Shown in pieces: positions 1-8,882 of a stretch of DNA of 64,000 bases (positions are counted from its first letter, which is position 1; each line of letters opens with the position of its first letter). Where the stretch lies: the NCBI GenBank assembly GCA_021776115.1, contig JAJFGN010000063.1, positions 25,294 to 89,293 on the forward strand, given 5' to 3'. The DNA comes from Kiloniellaceae bacterium. Its GTDB lineage: Bacteria; Pseudomonadota; Alphaproteobacteria; Kiloniellales; J153. The notes under the pieces are model-generated. The model saw only the letters and a list, made by a program, of their open reading frames with translations. It made no database searches and was not told where the DNA came from. A program made the translations under genes and the position numbers.

Positions 1-1
1 C

Positions 2-3000
2 GATGTCGTCTTCGTCGCCGAGACAAGTACCTTGAGCCTCGACGACCGTCTGGGCGACGGCCTTTGGGCCGGCCAAGCGGGATCGCTGCGGCCCGTGGCC
101 GTCAGAGGACAGGCCGCGCCTGGCACCGGCGGTTTAACCTTTACCGGGTTCCGTAGCGGCTGGTTCAGCACGTCTCAAACGTCGAACATAAGCGACCCGT
201 CGTTTTCGTTTGGGCCGGTAACGAACAGTGCCGGCGACATCGGATTCTTCGCCCTTTCGGACCAGCGCGATGGCATTTGGACGGAGCAGGCCGGTGTGTT
301 GCGGCCTTTGGCTATCGTGGGAAATCCCGCGCCGGGTACCGGAGACGGTGTGTACCAAGGCCTGTCCAGCAGGGTGGACCTGAACGAGGCTGGGCAATTC
401 GCCTTCGCCGCCGGTTTCCTGAGTTCGGCCACCTCCGCCATTGGGCTGTGGGTCGGCGATCCGGATGCATTGAACCTGGTGGTAAGCACCGATGATGTAG
501 CGCCGGGATTCACTCCCTCGACGTTCGAGCGTTTCGGCACGCTCGATCTGAATCTCTCGGGCGACGTGGCGTTCGATGCTGTGATTCAGGATATCGAACT
601 CGGCCAGGCGCAAGGCGTCTGGGTTGGCGGGACTGGCGGGATCTCTTCGGTTCTGCGCCACGGCGATGCGATTGAAGTCGCGCCAGGCGATATACGGACA
701 GTGGACACTGCCTATCTGTCTTCGTTCCTGTCATCGGACAACGGCGAATCCCGCGCCATGAACGATGCCGGACAGATCAGCCTGCTCGCATTTGTCAGGG
801 GATTGCCGGGCACCCTTCTGATTGCCACCCCAATCGATCCGGCGGCGCCCAACGGAGCGCCCATCGCCGAAGCCGGTCCGGACCAGGCCATGACCGCGGG
901 CCAGTTCCTCGTCCTGGACGCCTCGGGTTCGACGGACGCCGAGGGCACGCCCCTTTTCTTTTCCTGGAGCGCGGGGGGTGTCCTGCTCGGCGACGGGCCG
1001 CGGATCAGTATCCAGCCGGCCCTGGCGCCCGGCACTCACACCGTGACTCTCACGGTGACCGATCAGCAGGGCCTCAGCGCTACGGACACCATGACCCTCA
1101 CCGTGAACGCCCGGCCGGTCGCCGATGCCGGGCCGGATCAGACGGTGAGCGAAAACCAGGGCGTTTTGCTGGACGGTACTGGGTCGTTCGATCCCGACGG
1201 CGATACCCTGACCTACTCTTGGGAACAGAACGGCATAGTGGTCGCCAGCACGGCGACTGCGGCAGTTGGTCCATTCGGTGCCGGCACCCAGACTTTCACC
1301 CTGACCGTGTCCGACCCGGACGGCGCTTCGAGTTCCGACACCGTGGTTATTACTATGATCGCCGTCACTCCGGTCGCCAATGCCGGGCCGGATCAGACGG
1401 TGAGCAACGCCCAGAGCGTTTTACTGGACGGCACTGGGTCCTCCGATCCTAACGGCGATACCTTGACCTACTCTTGGGAACAGAACGGCATAGTGATTGC
1501 CAGCACGGCGATCGCGACCGTCGGCCCGTTCGGTGCCGGCACCCAGACTTTCACCCTGACCGTGTACGACCCGGGCGGCGCTTCGAGTTCCGACACCGTG
1601 GTTATTACCACGATAGTCGTCGCTCCGGTGGCCGATGCCGGTCCGGATCAGATAGTTGGCGAGGGCGCGGTCTTCTCGTTAGACGGCTCCGCATCCTTCG
1701 ACCCGGAGGGGGGTGCTCTTACCTATACTTGGTCCCTCGGTGGTACGGTGATCGCCACTGGGGCCACCGCGACGGTCGGTCCGCTGCCGCCTGGCCTTCA
1801 TATTGCTTCCCTCAGGGTTACCGACCCGCAAGGAGACTCGGCAAGCGACACCGTCTTTCTCGACGTGATCGCGTCTGAGCCGATTAACATTGCCGGTGCC
1901 ATAAAGGTCCCGGGCGACCAGGCGACCATCCAGAACGCCATCGATGTCGCGGTGAACGGCGACACTGTCCTGGTTTCACCAGGAACTTATGTCGAGACCC
2001 TCAACTATCAGGGGAAAGCGATCACCTTGATCAGCGAGTTCGGCCCCGCCCTGACCGTCATCGAAGGCTCCGTCATATTTGACTCCGGCGAAGGTCTGGA
2101 TTCCGTTCTGCAAGGCTTCACCGTGCGGGACGGTGGCGGGATCTCGATCACCGGTGCTTCCCCAAAAGTTATCGGCAACAGAATCTTCGAGAATTCCAAA
2201 TGTAGCGGGGCCGGCATCAATATCAATTTCGGCTCGCCGATAATTCAGGACAACATCATCAGCGGCAACACGACTACCTGCTCGGGAGGCAACGGCGGTG
2301 GTATGTACGTTGGAGGCGCGGCCAGCGCGCAAATCCTGGACAATGTGATTACCAACAATGTCGTCTTCGCTGGCGATGGCGGCGGCATCTTCCTCAATGC
2401 GGCTGGAACGCCGACAATTCGTGGCAACCGGATCGAGGGGAATCGGGTCGGCGGAATAAGTCCCGCGGCAGTGGGCGGCGGCATTGGCATGATCAATCGA
2501 TCCGATGCTCTCATTGTCCAGAATGTGATTGTCGGCAACATCGCCGACAATGGCGGCGGCGTCTCTTGGCTAATCTCTGGCCGAGGCCCCTACCTGGTGA
2601 ACAATACGATCGCCGACAACAGTGGAGCGCAGGTAGTGGCCCTGGGTTTCAGCGCGCAGGTCTTGCTGATCAACAACACCGTCTCTGGGACGAATATGGG
2701 GATCGCCTGTGACCCCAATCCGCCCATATTGCTTTCCAATAACGCTGTGAGCACGACGGGGCCGGCCTATTCCGGGCTCTGCGCCAACGCGCTCGGCGTT
2801 GACGGCAATATCTCAGCCGATCCGCTGTTCGTTGACGCGGCAAATGGCAACTATCGCCTGCAAAGCGTTTCACCCTTGGTCGATGCCGGGGACAATTCGG
2901 CCCCGGGCTTGCCAAGCACGGACGGCGACGGGAGGCCGCGCTTTGTCGATGGCGATATAGATGGCATCGCGCGTGTCGACATGGGGGCTTTCGAGTTCGG

Positions 3001-5176
3001 ACCCGGACCGGTGGCGAATGCCGGTCCCGATCAGGAAGTCACGGATTTGGATACGGTGGTCTTGGACGGCACAGGGTCCTCCGACCCGGCCGGAGGTATC
3101 TTGACCTACGACTGGAGCGTGGATGGCACGGCCCTCGCGGCGGGACCGACGCCGAGCGTGGGCCGCCTCCCGCTGGGTACGCACGCCATCACCCTCACGG
3201 TAACGGACACTGAGGGCGCGACGGCTTCGGACATCGTGACCATCACCGTGCTGAACCATGCTCCGCTCGCCGGTACCGTGGTCGAATTGCCGCTCAACGA
3301 GGGTAGCGGCACGATCGCCGGCGATATCAGCGGATTTTTCAACCATGGCACGCTCGCGGGTGGGGCGGCCTACGAGGCCGCCACGGCGGACCGTAGCGCG
3401 TTCTCGGTGCGCTTCGACGGGGTGGACGATTTCATCGATCTCGGCGTGGTTGACGTAACCGGGACCGGTTTGACCCTGGCGGCCTGGTTCAATGCCGACA
3501 GCTTCCCAGGATCGTCGAGCGACCCACGGCTGATTTCCAAGGCCGCGGGCACGGCGGCGAACGATCACGTGTTCATGCTGAGCACGATCCGCGTGGGCTC
3601 GGCGGTGCGGCTGCGCGCGCGGGTGCGGGTCGGGGGATCGACGACGACGTTGATCGCAAACAGTGGCGATCTTGTGCCCGGCGTATGGCAGCATGCGGCG
3701 GTGACGTATGACGGTGCCACGCTTCGGCTCTATCTCGATGGGGTCGGCGTTGGCAGCACATCTCTCGTTGGGGCAGTGGATGTTGCACCCACTGTTTCCG
3801 TGGCCATAGGTGGGCAGCCCCCAGGCGCGGGACCGCGCTTTTTCGACGGGTTGCTGGACGATGTTCGCATCCTGCAGCGGGCCATGAGCGGTGCCGAGAT
3901 TTCGGGCATCGTAAGCGTCGGTGCCGGGAATCAGCTTCCGGTAGCGGCGGACGATGGTTACGCGACGCCTGAGGATTTTGCACTGGTGGTGGTCGCGGCG
4001 AATGGGGTGCTGGCGAACGACACGGACCCGGACCTAGACCCGCTGCAGACGGTGCTGGTGGACGATGTATCGAACGGGGTGCTGACCCTGAATGCGGACG
4101 GCTCCTTCGACTACACGCCGGCGGCGAACTTCAATGGGACCGACAGCTTTACCTACCGGGCGAGCGACGGCCGGGCCCAGTCGAACCTCGCGACGGTGAC
4201 GCTAACAGTCGGTGCGGTGAGCGACGTTCCGGTCGCGGCAGACGACCAGTACCAGACGCAGCCAGACACGGCGCTGACGGTGAACGTGGCGAACGGCGTC
4301 CTCTCAAACGACTCGGACCCCGATCTCGACCCGCTGCAGGCGGTTCTGGTGAGCGATGTGACAAACGGCGCGCTGATCCTGAACCCGGACGGCTCCTTCG
4401 GCTACACGCCGTTTGGGGGCTTCAGCGGGCAGGACAGTTTCACCTATCAGGCGAACGACGGGTTCAACTCTTCGAATCTCGCGACCGTGACAATCTCGGT
4501 GACAGGATCGTTGGACCCGGACGCTCTGGTTTCCTTGCCTCTGGATGACGGTAGCGGCCTGATAGCGGGCGACGTGAGCGGTATGGGCAACGATGGGATG
4601 CTCGCGGGCGGCGCGGCGTTTGACGCGAATACCGCGGACGGCAGCGCGTTCTCGGTCCGCTTTGACGGGGTAGATGGGTTCATCGATCTGGGCGCGGTTG
4701 ACGTGTCCGGGACCGGTTTGACCCTGGCGGCCAGGTTCAACGCGGATAGCTTCCCGGGATCGTCGAGCGACCCGCGCCTGATCTCGAAGGCCACGGGCAC
4801 CGCCTCGAACGATCATGTGTTCATGCTGAGCACAATCCGCGTGGGTTCGGCGGTGCGCCTGCGCGCGCGGGTGCGGGTCGGCGGCTCGACGACGACACTC
4901 ATCGCCGGCAGTGGCGATCTTCTGCCCGGCGTATGGCAGCACGCGGCGGTGACGTATGACGGTGCGGCCCTTCGGCTCTATCTCGATGCGGTGGAGGTCG
5001 GCAGCACGCCGCTCTCTGGGGCGGTGGACGTGGCGCCATCCGTTCCGGTCACGATCGGGGCGCAGCCCCCAGGCGCGGGACCGCGGTATTTCGACGGGCT
5101 GCTGGACGATGTGCGCATCCTGCAACGGGCCTTGAGCGCGGCCGAGGTCAACCAGATAGTGGCCGGCGGGACTTAA
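2..5176 (+). CDS. Giant multidomain surface/extracellular protein (PKD, beta-helix, LamG, cadherin-like), 5' end outside window
   Basis: The reading frame is open from base 2 with no stop, so the true start and any signal peptide lie upstream; residue numbers here count from a TTG at 32. Order: 1-275, repeats of the NxxGxxAPG type (for example GNPAPGTG after GLW/GIW strands); four PKD domains at about 275-358, 362-447, 447-532 and 532-618, each opening A(E/D/N)AGPDQ; a right-handed parallel beta-helix at 620-986 ending in a GAFEFG strand; a fifth PKD at 992-1075; LamG/concanavalin-like domain 1083-1298; two cadherin-like repeats 1303-1490 with LANDTDPD and LSNDSDPD; a second LamG 1500-1714. 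PKD2/PKD3 and the two LamG copies are near identical even as DNA, so they arose by recent internal duplication. There is no visible C-terminal sorting signal. Such architectures usually occur in secreted adhesins or polysaccharide-binding proteins; the ligand cannot be read from sequence. Confidence 0.85.
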   Translation, partial: DVVFVAETSTLSLDDRLGDGLWAGQAGSLRPVAVRGQAAPGTGGLTFTGFRSGWFSTSQTSNISDPSFSFGPVTNSAGDIGFFALSDQRDGIWTEQAGVLRPLAIVGNPAPGTGDGVYQGLSSRVDLNEAGQFAFAAGFLSSATSAIGLWVGDPDALNLVVSTDDVAPGFTPSTFERFGTLDLNLSGDVAFDAVIQDIELGQAQGVWVGGTGGISSVLRHGDAIEVAPGDIRTVDTAYLSSFLSSDNGESRAMNDAGQISLLAFVRGLPGTLLIATPIDPAAPNGAPIAEAGPDQAMTAGQFLVLDASGSTDAEGTPLFFSWSAGGVLLGDGPRISIQPALAPGTHTVTLTVTDQQGLSATDTMTLTVNARPVADAGPDQTVSENQGVLLDGTGSFDPDGDTLTYSWEQNGIVVASTATAAVGPFGAGTQTFTLTVSDPDGASSSDTVVITMIAVTPVANAGPDQTVSNAQSVLLDGTGSSDPNGDTLTYSWEQNGIVIASTAIATVGPFGAGTQTFTLTVYDPGGASSSDTVVITTIVVAPVADAGPDQIVGEGAVFSLDGSASFDPEGGALTYTWSLGGTVIATGATATVGPLPPGLHIASLRVTDPQGDSASDTVFLDVIASEPINIAGAIKVPGDQATIQNAIDVAVNGDTVLVSPGTYVETLNYQGKAITLISEFGPALTVIEGSVIFDSGEGLDSVLQGFTVRDGGGISITGASPKVIGNRIFENSKCSGAGININFGSPIIQDNIISGNTTTCSGGNGGGMYVGGAASAQILDNVITNNVVFAGDGGGIFLNAAGTPTIRGNRIEGNRVGGISPAAVGGGIGMINRSDALIVQNVIVGNIADNGGGVSWLISGRGPYLVNNTIADNSGAQVVALGFSAQVLLINNTVSGTNMGIACDPNPPILLSNNAVSTTGPAYSGLCANALGVDGNISADPLFVDAANGNYRLQSVSPLVDAGDNSAPGLPSTDGDGRPRFVDGDIDGIARVDMGAFEFGPGPVANAGPDQEVTDLDTVVLDGTGSSDPAGGILTYDWSVDGTALAAGPTPSVGRLPLGTHAITLTVTDTEGATASDIVTITVLNHAPLAGTVVELPLNEGSGTIAGDISGFFNHGTLAGGAAYEAATADRSAFSVRFDGVDDFIDLGVVDVTGTGLTLAAWFNADSFPGSSSDPRLISKAAGTAANDHVFMLSTIRVGSAVRLRARVRVGGSTTTLIANSGDLVPGVWQHAAVTYDGATLRLYLDGVGVGSTSLVGAVDVAPTVSVAIGGQPPGAGPRFFDGLLDDVRILQRAMSGAEISGIVSVGAGNQLPVAADDGYATPEDFALVVVAANGVLANDTDPDLDPLQTVLVDDVSNGVLTLNADGSFDYTPAANFNGTDSFTYRASDGRAQSNLATVTLTVGAVSDVPVAADDQYQTQPDTALTVNVANGVLSNDSDPDLDPLQAVLVSDVTNGALILNPDGSFGYTPFGGFSGQDSFTYQANDGFNSSNLATVTISVTGSLDPDALVSLPLDDGSGLIAGDVSGMGNDGMLAGGAAFDANTADGSAFSVRFDGVDGFIDLGAVDVSGTGLTLAARFNADSFPGSSSDPRLISKATGTASNDHVFMLSTIRVGSAVRLRARVRVGGSTTTLIAGSGDLLPGVWQHAAVTYDGAALRLYLDAVEVGSTPLSGAVDVAPSVPVTIGAQPPGAGPRYFDGLLDDVRILQRALSAAEVNQIVAGGT

Positions 5177-5256
5177 ACCAGCGGCCATTGAGACCGACTC
5201 AAATTAGGGGATTCCCGGCTCGAGTGGGGTGGTCTTCTTCTTTCTGGTATCTGTGA

Positions 5257-5282
5257 TCGTGCTCTAGTTTATGAGAGCACGA
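5257..5282. terminator. Stem-loop between convergent genes
   Basis: A 9-bp perfect stem (TCGTGCTCT with AGAGCACGA) closes an 8-nt loop between the 3' ends of the surface-protein gene and merR. There is no long U run on either strand, so it is a plausible but weak bidirectional terminator. Confidence 0.4.
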
Positions 5283-5283
5283 C

Positions 5284-5700
5284 CTAATCCGCCCACAGCG
5301 AATCGATCACCGGGCAGTCGGGTACGGCGCCACCGCCGCATTCGTCGGAAATTCGCGAAAGTGTGCGCTCGAGACGCTTTAGGTCGGCGATCTTCCGGCG
5401 GACGGTCTCAAGATGATCGATCGTCAGCTCGTGGATCTCGCCGCAGGTGTAAGCCTTCGAGTCGACAAGCGACAGCAGGCTGCGCAGCTCGTCTATACTG
5501 AAACCCAATTCCCGGCCGCGCAGGATGAAACGCAGGCGGCGCTGGTCGTCGGTGCTGTAGAGCCTGTGCCCGGCTTTTGAGCGGGCGGGCGGCGGAAGCA
5601 ATCCGATGTTCTCATAATATCGAACCGTTTCCAGGTGGCAGTCGAAACGCTTGGCAAGCGTGCCGCGCGTGATCGGCGTGCTGGTGGTGGTAAGCGGCAC
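5284..5700 (-). CDS. merR: Mercury-responsive MerR-family regulator
   Basis: Transcription factor that represses and, with Hg(II), activates the divergent mer genes by untwisting a promoter with an over-long spacer. The N-terminus has the MerR winged helix (ITRGTLAKRF, ETVRYYENIGLL), followed by a long dimerisation helix. Three cysteines, C86, C121 and C129 counted from this start, match the Hg-binding cysteines of Tn501 MerR (C82, C117, C126): the first spacing is the same 35 residues, the second is 8 instead of 9. I chose GTG at 5700 because GAGGAA sits 9 nt upstream. A longer start at GTG 5721 would fall inside the -35 hexamer of the divergent promoter and is less likely. The position next to merB supports the assignment. 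Confidence 0.93.
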   Translation of the reverse strand: MPLTTTSTPITRGTLAKRFDCHLETVRYYENIGLLPPPARSKAGHRLYSTDDQRRLRFILRGRELGFSIDELRSLLSLVDSKAYTCGEIHELTIDHLETVRRKIADLKRLERTLSRISDECGGGAVPDCPVIDSLWAD

Positions 5701-5715
5701 GGTCAAAATTTCCTC

Positions 5716-5746
5716 TTGCACCTGTAGTTACTACAGACCTTACACT
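5716..5746 (+). promoter_or_regulatory. MerR-type mer promoter/operator
   Basis: TTGCAC (5716-5721) and TACACT (5741-5746) are separated by 19 bp, the unusual spacing that defines MerR-activated promoters. The spacer contains the perfect dyad CTGTAG-TTA-CTACAG (5722-5736), the expected MerR operator. The predicted transcription start, about 7 nt after the -10 box, falls on or next to the merB ATG at 5753. Confidence 0.88.
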
Positions 5747-5752
5747 GCCCGG

Positions 5753-6478
5753 ATGGCGGAGGAAAATGCAAAGGGCGAAACGCCGGCGGTTGCAGAGACG
5801 GGTTTTGATGCAATTGCCCACTACCTGCGCACCGAGCTGTTCCCGAACAGCGACCTCTTGTCGCAGCGGGTCTTGCTCAGCCTTTACCGGCTGGTCGCGA
5901 ATGGATCTCCCGTATCCCTCGACGCGCTCGGCGCCAGTCTCGGACTTGATGGCGAGACGGTGAAGAAGGTGATCGCCGCGGTCGCGCCGTCGCGGCTCCA
6001 ATATGACGAGGCCGGCAGAATTACTGCTTTTGCCGGGCTCAGCCAGGCGCCGACGCGCCACCGCTTCACGCTTGGCGGGCGCGAGCTTTTCACCTGGTGC
6101 GCTTTCGACGCCCTCTTTCTGCCCGAGATCTTGGGTGGCAGCGCACGGGTGACCTCGACTTGTCCGGTCACGGACGCGGAAATAAGTGTCACGGTGACTG
6201 GAGGCGGTCCGGAGGCGGTCACGCCTGGCGATGCCGTGATGTCCTTTGTCATGCCGAGTGCGGAAACCTGTCGCGCCGATTTGCGCGGCGTCTTTTGCAA
6301 CCACGTTAACTTCCTTTCATCGCCCAAGGCAGGCGCCGCGTGGGCAGCGCGCAATCCGGGCGCGACAATTCTTTCTCTCGGCGACGCCTTCGCGCTCGGC
6401 CGGATAAGAAACCGATCGGCCTTCGGCGGCGTCCTCGCCGACACAAACGAAACGATGACAACGAGAGGTGCTCCGTGA
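5753..6478 (+). CDS. merB: Alkylmercury (organomercurial) lyase
   Basis: Cytosolic enzyme that protonolyses the C-Hg bond of organomercurials, releasing Hg(II) for MerA. The 241-aa length is slightly over the plasmid R388 type (about 212 aa). An N-terminal winged-helix region (20-90) precedes the catalytic core. The catalytic set is visible: C116 and D119 in WCAFD, and C182 in GVFCNHVNF, equivalent to C96, D99 and C159; the structural C137 is also conserved. The ATG at 5753 lies only 7 nt after the -10 hexamer and has no Shine-Dalgarno sequence, so it is probably translated from a leaderless mRNA. An upstream frame extension to 5651 would run through the operator and is rejected. The gene overlaps merF by 4 nt (GTGA). 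Having merB first in the operon is uncommon. Confidence 0.95.
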   Translation: MAEENAKGETPAVAETGFDAIAHYLRTELFPNSDLLSQRVLLSLYRLVANGSPVSLDALGASLGLDGETVKKVIAAVAPSRLQYDEAGRITAFAGLSQAPTRHRFTLGGRELFTWCAFDALFLPEILGGSARVTSTCPVTDAEISVTVTGGGPEAVTPGDAVMSFVMPSAETCRADLRGVFCNHVNFLSSPKAGAAWAARNPGATILSLGDAFALGRIRNRSAFGGVLADTNETMTTRGAP

Positions 6479-6864
6479 ACGACCGCAAGATGCTTCGTAT
6501 CGGAATGGGCGGGGCTATGATTACCGCAGTCTGCTGCTTTACGCCCTTGCTGGTGATTTTGGTTGCCGGTGTCGGACTTTCGGCCATCGTCGGCTGGCTG
6601 GACTACGCTTTGTTTCCGCTCCTCTTCGCCTCCCTGGGGCTGGTCGCGTATGCGCTCTATCTACGCGCCGGGCACGCCGGACCCGCGCCAAAGCCACTCA
6701 TCGTTGCCGCCGTTGTCGCTCTTTCGGCGCTCATTGTCTGGCTGGAGTTCAGATTTGCTTTGCGCATTTCTGTTGCCGCCGCCGCCGTGGTCGCCGGCTA
6801 CGCGCTGTATCTGCATCGAAAACGACCCGCATCGCCAGCCGAACCACAAGGATCGAAGTCATGA
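6475..6864 (+). CDS. merF: MerF-like mercuric ion transporter, extended form
   Basis: Inner-membrane protein that carries Hg(II) into the cell for reduction. The start GTG overlaps the merB stop, and the stop overlaps the merA start (ATGA), so translation is probably coupled. TM1 contains the vicinal pair C20-C21 in VCCFTPLLVILVAGVGLSA, the MerF/MerT signature; TM2 follows at about 40-58. MerF is normally about 80 aa with two helices, but this protein has 129 aa and two more hydrophobic segments (about 72-92 and 95-113) that lack cysteines. A MerP periplasmic partner is not encoded here. It could also be called MerT- or MerC-like, but the TM1-TM2 sequence fits MerF best. Confidence 0.88.
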   Translation: MNDRKMLRIGMGGAMITAVCCFTPLLVILVAGVGLSAIVGWLDYALFPLLFASLGLVAYALYLRAGHAGPAPKPLIVAAVVALSALIVWLEFRFALRISVAAAAVVAGYALYLHRKRPASPAEPQGSKS

Positions 6865-8291
6865 GCGAAGCCTGCTGCGCACTCCCCAAACACAACGGTC
6901 CTTACGATCTTGCCGTGATCGGCGCGGGGTCGGCGGGCTTCTCCGCCGCTATCACGGCCGCCGATCGGGGCGCCCAGGTGGCCTTGATCGGTCACGGCAC
7001 GATCGGCGGGACCTGCGTCAATGTGGGTTGCGTGCCCTCCAAGGCGCTGATCCGCGCCGCCGAGGCCCTTCACCATGCCAACGCCGCATCCCGCTTCGCG
7101 GGCGTCTCGGCGGTGGGCCAGGTCAAGGACTGGCCGGCGCTGCGGGCGCAAAAGGATGAGCTCGTGACCTCGCTGCGCCAGGCCAAATACATCGACCTGC
7201 TGCCCGCCTACAACAGCGTGACTTACCTGGAAGGAAAGGCCCGTCTTGGGAATGGCGGCGTCGTCGTGGACGGCCAGCCCATCGAGGCCAGAAAAATCAT
7301 TGTCGCGACGGGATCGCATGAGTTCGTGCCGGATATCCCCGGCATTCGCGATGTGCCCTATCTCACCAGCACCTCGGCCTTTGAGATGGAGAGCCTGCCC
7401 GACTCCCTGATCGTGATCGGCGGTGGCTACATCGGTTGTGAGCTGGCGCAGATGTTCGCCCGCCTCGGCGTCCGGGTGACGATTGTCTTTCGCAGCCGGC
7501 TGTTGCCGGAAGGCGAGCCGGAAATCAGCGAGGCCCTCGCGGGATTTTTCGAGGAGGAAGGCATCGCCGTGCGGCGCGTCGAGGGGTATGAAGGCATCCG
7601 CGCGGGCGATCGCGGTATTGCCCTGTCCGTGACTCTCGACGGTTCGGTGGAGGTACTTGAAGCGCAACAGGTTCTGGTGAGCGCCGGGCGCAAGGCCAAT
7701 ACGGCCGGCTTGGGCCTGGAAGAAGCGGGCGTCGCCCTGACGCCGAACGGCGGGATCGAGGTCGATGACCGCATGCGCACGACCAAGGCCGGGGTCTACG
7801 CCGCCGGCGACGTCACGGGGCGCGATCTCTTCGTCTACATGGCCGCTTATGGCGCGAAAGTCGCGGCCACCAACGCCGTGAACGGAGACGGGCGACGTTA
7901 CGACAATCTGGCCATGCCGGCGGTGGTCTTCACCGATCCGCAGGTTGCCAGCGTCGGCCTCACCGAGGCAGTGGCCAGGGCGCGGGGGATTCGGGTCAAG
8001 ACCTCGATCCTGTCCTTAGACAACGTGCCGCGCGCGCTTGCCGCCCGCGATACGCGCGGGCTCATCAAGCTCGTCGCCGAGGACGCGACCGGCAAGCTGA
8101 TCGGGGCTCATATCCTGGCGCCGGAGGGCGCCGACAGCATCCAAACGGCGGCCCTCGCGATCAAGCGGGGCATGACTTATGCCGAGCTCGGCGACATGAT
8201 CTTCCCCTATCTCACCACGGTCGAAGGCTTGAAGCTTGCCGCGCAAACCTTCGATATGGACGTGTCCAAGCTGTCGTGCTGCGCGGGATAA
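6861..8291 (+). CDS. merA: Mercury(II) reductase, lacking the NmerA domain
   Basis: FAD-dependent, NADPH-using disulfide oxidoreductase that reduces Hg(II) to volatile Hg(0) in the cytosol. Visible are the FAD-binding GAGSAGFSAA near residue 21, the redox-active C52-VNVG-C57, the NAD(P)-binding GGGYIGCELA, the second FAD motif (YAAGDVTG), and the C-terminal vicinal cysteine pair LSCCAG that takes up Hg(II). The 476-aa length shows that no N-terminal HMA (NmerA) domain is present, although a CC pair at residues 5-6 is notable. The ATG at 6861 overlaps the merF stop; the frame is open further upstream across merF but lacks any MerA-like sequence there. It is the last gene of the mer operon. Confidence 0.97.
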   Translation: MSEACCALPKHNGPYDLAVIGAGSAGFSAAITAADRGAQVALIGHGTIGGTCVNVGCVPSKALIRAAEALHHANAASRFAGVSAVGQVKDWPALRAQKDELVTSLRQAKYIDLLPAYNSVTYLEGKARLGNGGVVVDGQPIEARKIIVATGSHEFVPDIPGIRDVPYLTSTSAFEMESLPDSLIVIGGGYIGCELAQMFARLGVRVTIVFRSRLLPEGEPEISEALAGFFEEEGIAVRRVEGYEGIRAGDRGIALSVTLDGSVEVLEAQQVLVSAGRKANTAGLGLEEAGVALTPNGGIEVDDRMRTTKAGVYAAGDVTGRDLFVYMAAYGAKVAATNAVNGDGRRYDNLAMPAVVFTDPQVASVGLTEAVARARGIRVKTSILSLDNVPRALAARDTRGLIKLVAEDATGKLIGAHILAPEGADSIQTAALAIKRGMTYAELGDMIFPYLTTVEGLKLAAQTFDMDVSKLSCCAG

Positions 8292-8311
8292 GCGGGCGCG
8301 CCGGCGCGTGT

Positions 8312-8713
8312 TCAGCGCAGTGGGCCCGTGCTGGATAACCCCGGGGGAGGCGGTGAGCGGAACTCGAAAGCCCCAAAATTCTCGCCGCGCCGTGGATCGG
8401 TCAGGCCGTCCAACCGATTGAGCGGGCGCGAACCGGGGTCTTGCGAAGCGCGCGGCAGCACCTGGGGCAGGGTGCCGCCCGGCCGGATCACATAGTCCCC
8501 AATACGCTCCCCCGGCGGGCCGTGCGGGAAGATCACCCGGCGGCCGACCTCCGTGTGAGAGGTGTCGGCGCCGCAGGCGACCGAGCCGCCAAGAGAGGTG
8601 CACGCCGCTAGCGCCCCGGCGGGCGCGGCTATTATCCACACAATTCCCATGGTTATCCCCAGGACGGTCAAGAGGGAAGCGCGCGCGGCGGTAACGGGGA
8701 GGTCGCGGTCCAT
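8312..8713 (-). CDS. Small predicted lipoprotein, unknown
   Basis: A 133-aa frame (ATG 8713; a further in-frame ATG lies at 8737). It has a basic N-terminus, a hydrophobic stretch (ASLLTVLGITMGIVWIIAA) and a lipobox-like LAAC followed by a hydrophilic, proline- and arginine-rich tail (EVGRRVIFPHGPPGERIGDY). This suggests an exported lipoprotein. I see no convincing Shine-Dalgarno and recognise no family. It converges on merA. Another open frame crosses the same DNA, so the gene itself is only moderately supported. Confidence 0.45.
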   Translation of the reverse strand: MDRDLPVTAARASLLTVLGITMGIVWIIAAPAGALAACTSLGGSVACGADTSHTEVGRRVIFPHGPPGERIGDYVIRPGGTLPQVLPRASQDPGSRPLNRLDGLTDPRRGENFGAFEFRSPPPPGLSSTGPLR

Positions 8714-8790
8714 GGAGGGGACATGGGCCCGGGGCAAGCCCGTGGCTAGAGCATGATCTTACCAAATTGAACCGCCTGCGCCTCAAAGGG

Positions 8791-8820
8791 AAGAGCCGCG
8801 GCTGGGGGACCGCGGCTCTT
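8791..8820. terminator. Strong GC stem-loop
   Basis: A perfect 11-bp stem (AAGAGCCGCGG with CCGCGGCTCTT) with an 8-nt loop, followed by TTT on the + strand. It lies upstream of the predicted lipoprotein and of the PPOX gene, so which transcript it would end is unclear. It may insulate the two units. Confidence 0.45.
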
Positions 8821-8882
8821 TGGGGTACAAGGGTACTTATACTAGGGGAAGGGTTAGGTGCGTTTATTTAAGACCTAGACGA

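Noticed and set aside
6468..6860. An N-terminal extension of the merA frame that overlaps merF
   Set aside because: The extension shows no HMA domain or MerA similarity, while merF in the other frame has clear motifs; ATG 6861 overlaps the merF stop as expected for coupled genes.
8016..8786. A 256-codon minus-strand frame over the end of merA and the predicted lipoprotein
   Set aside because: Overlaps merA extensively and lacks a signal peptide or motif; the frame with a lipobox was preferred.
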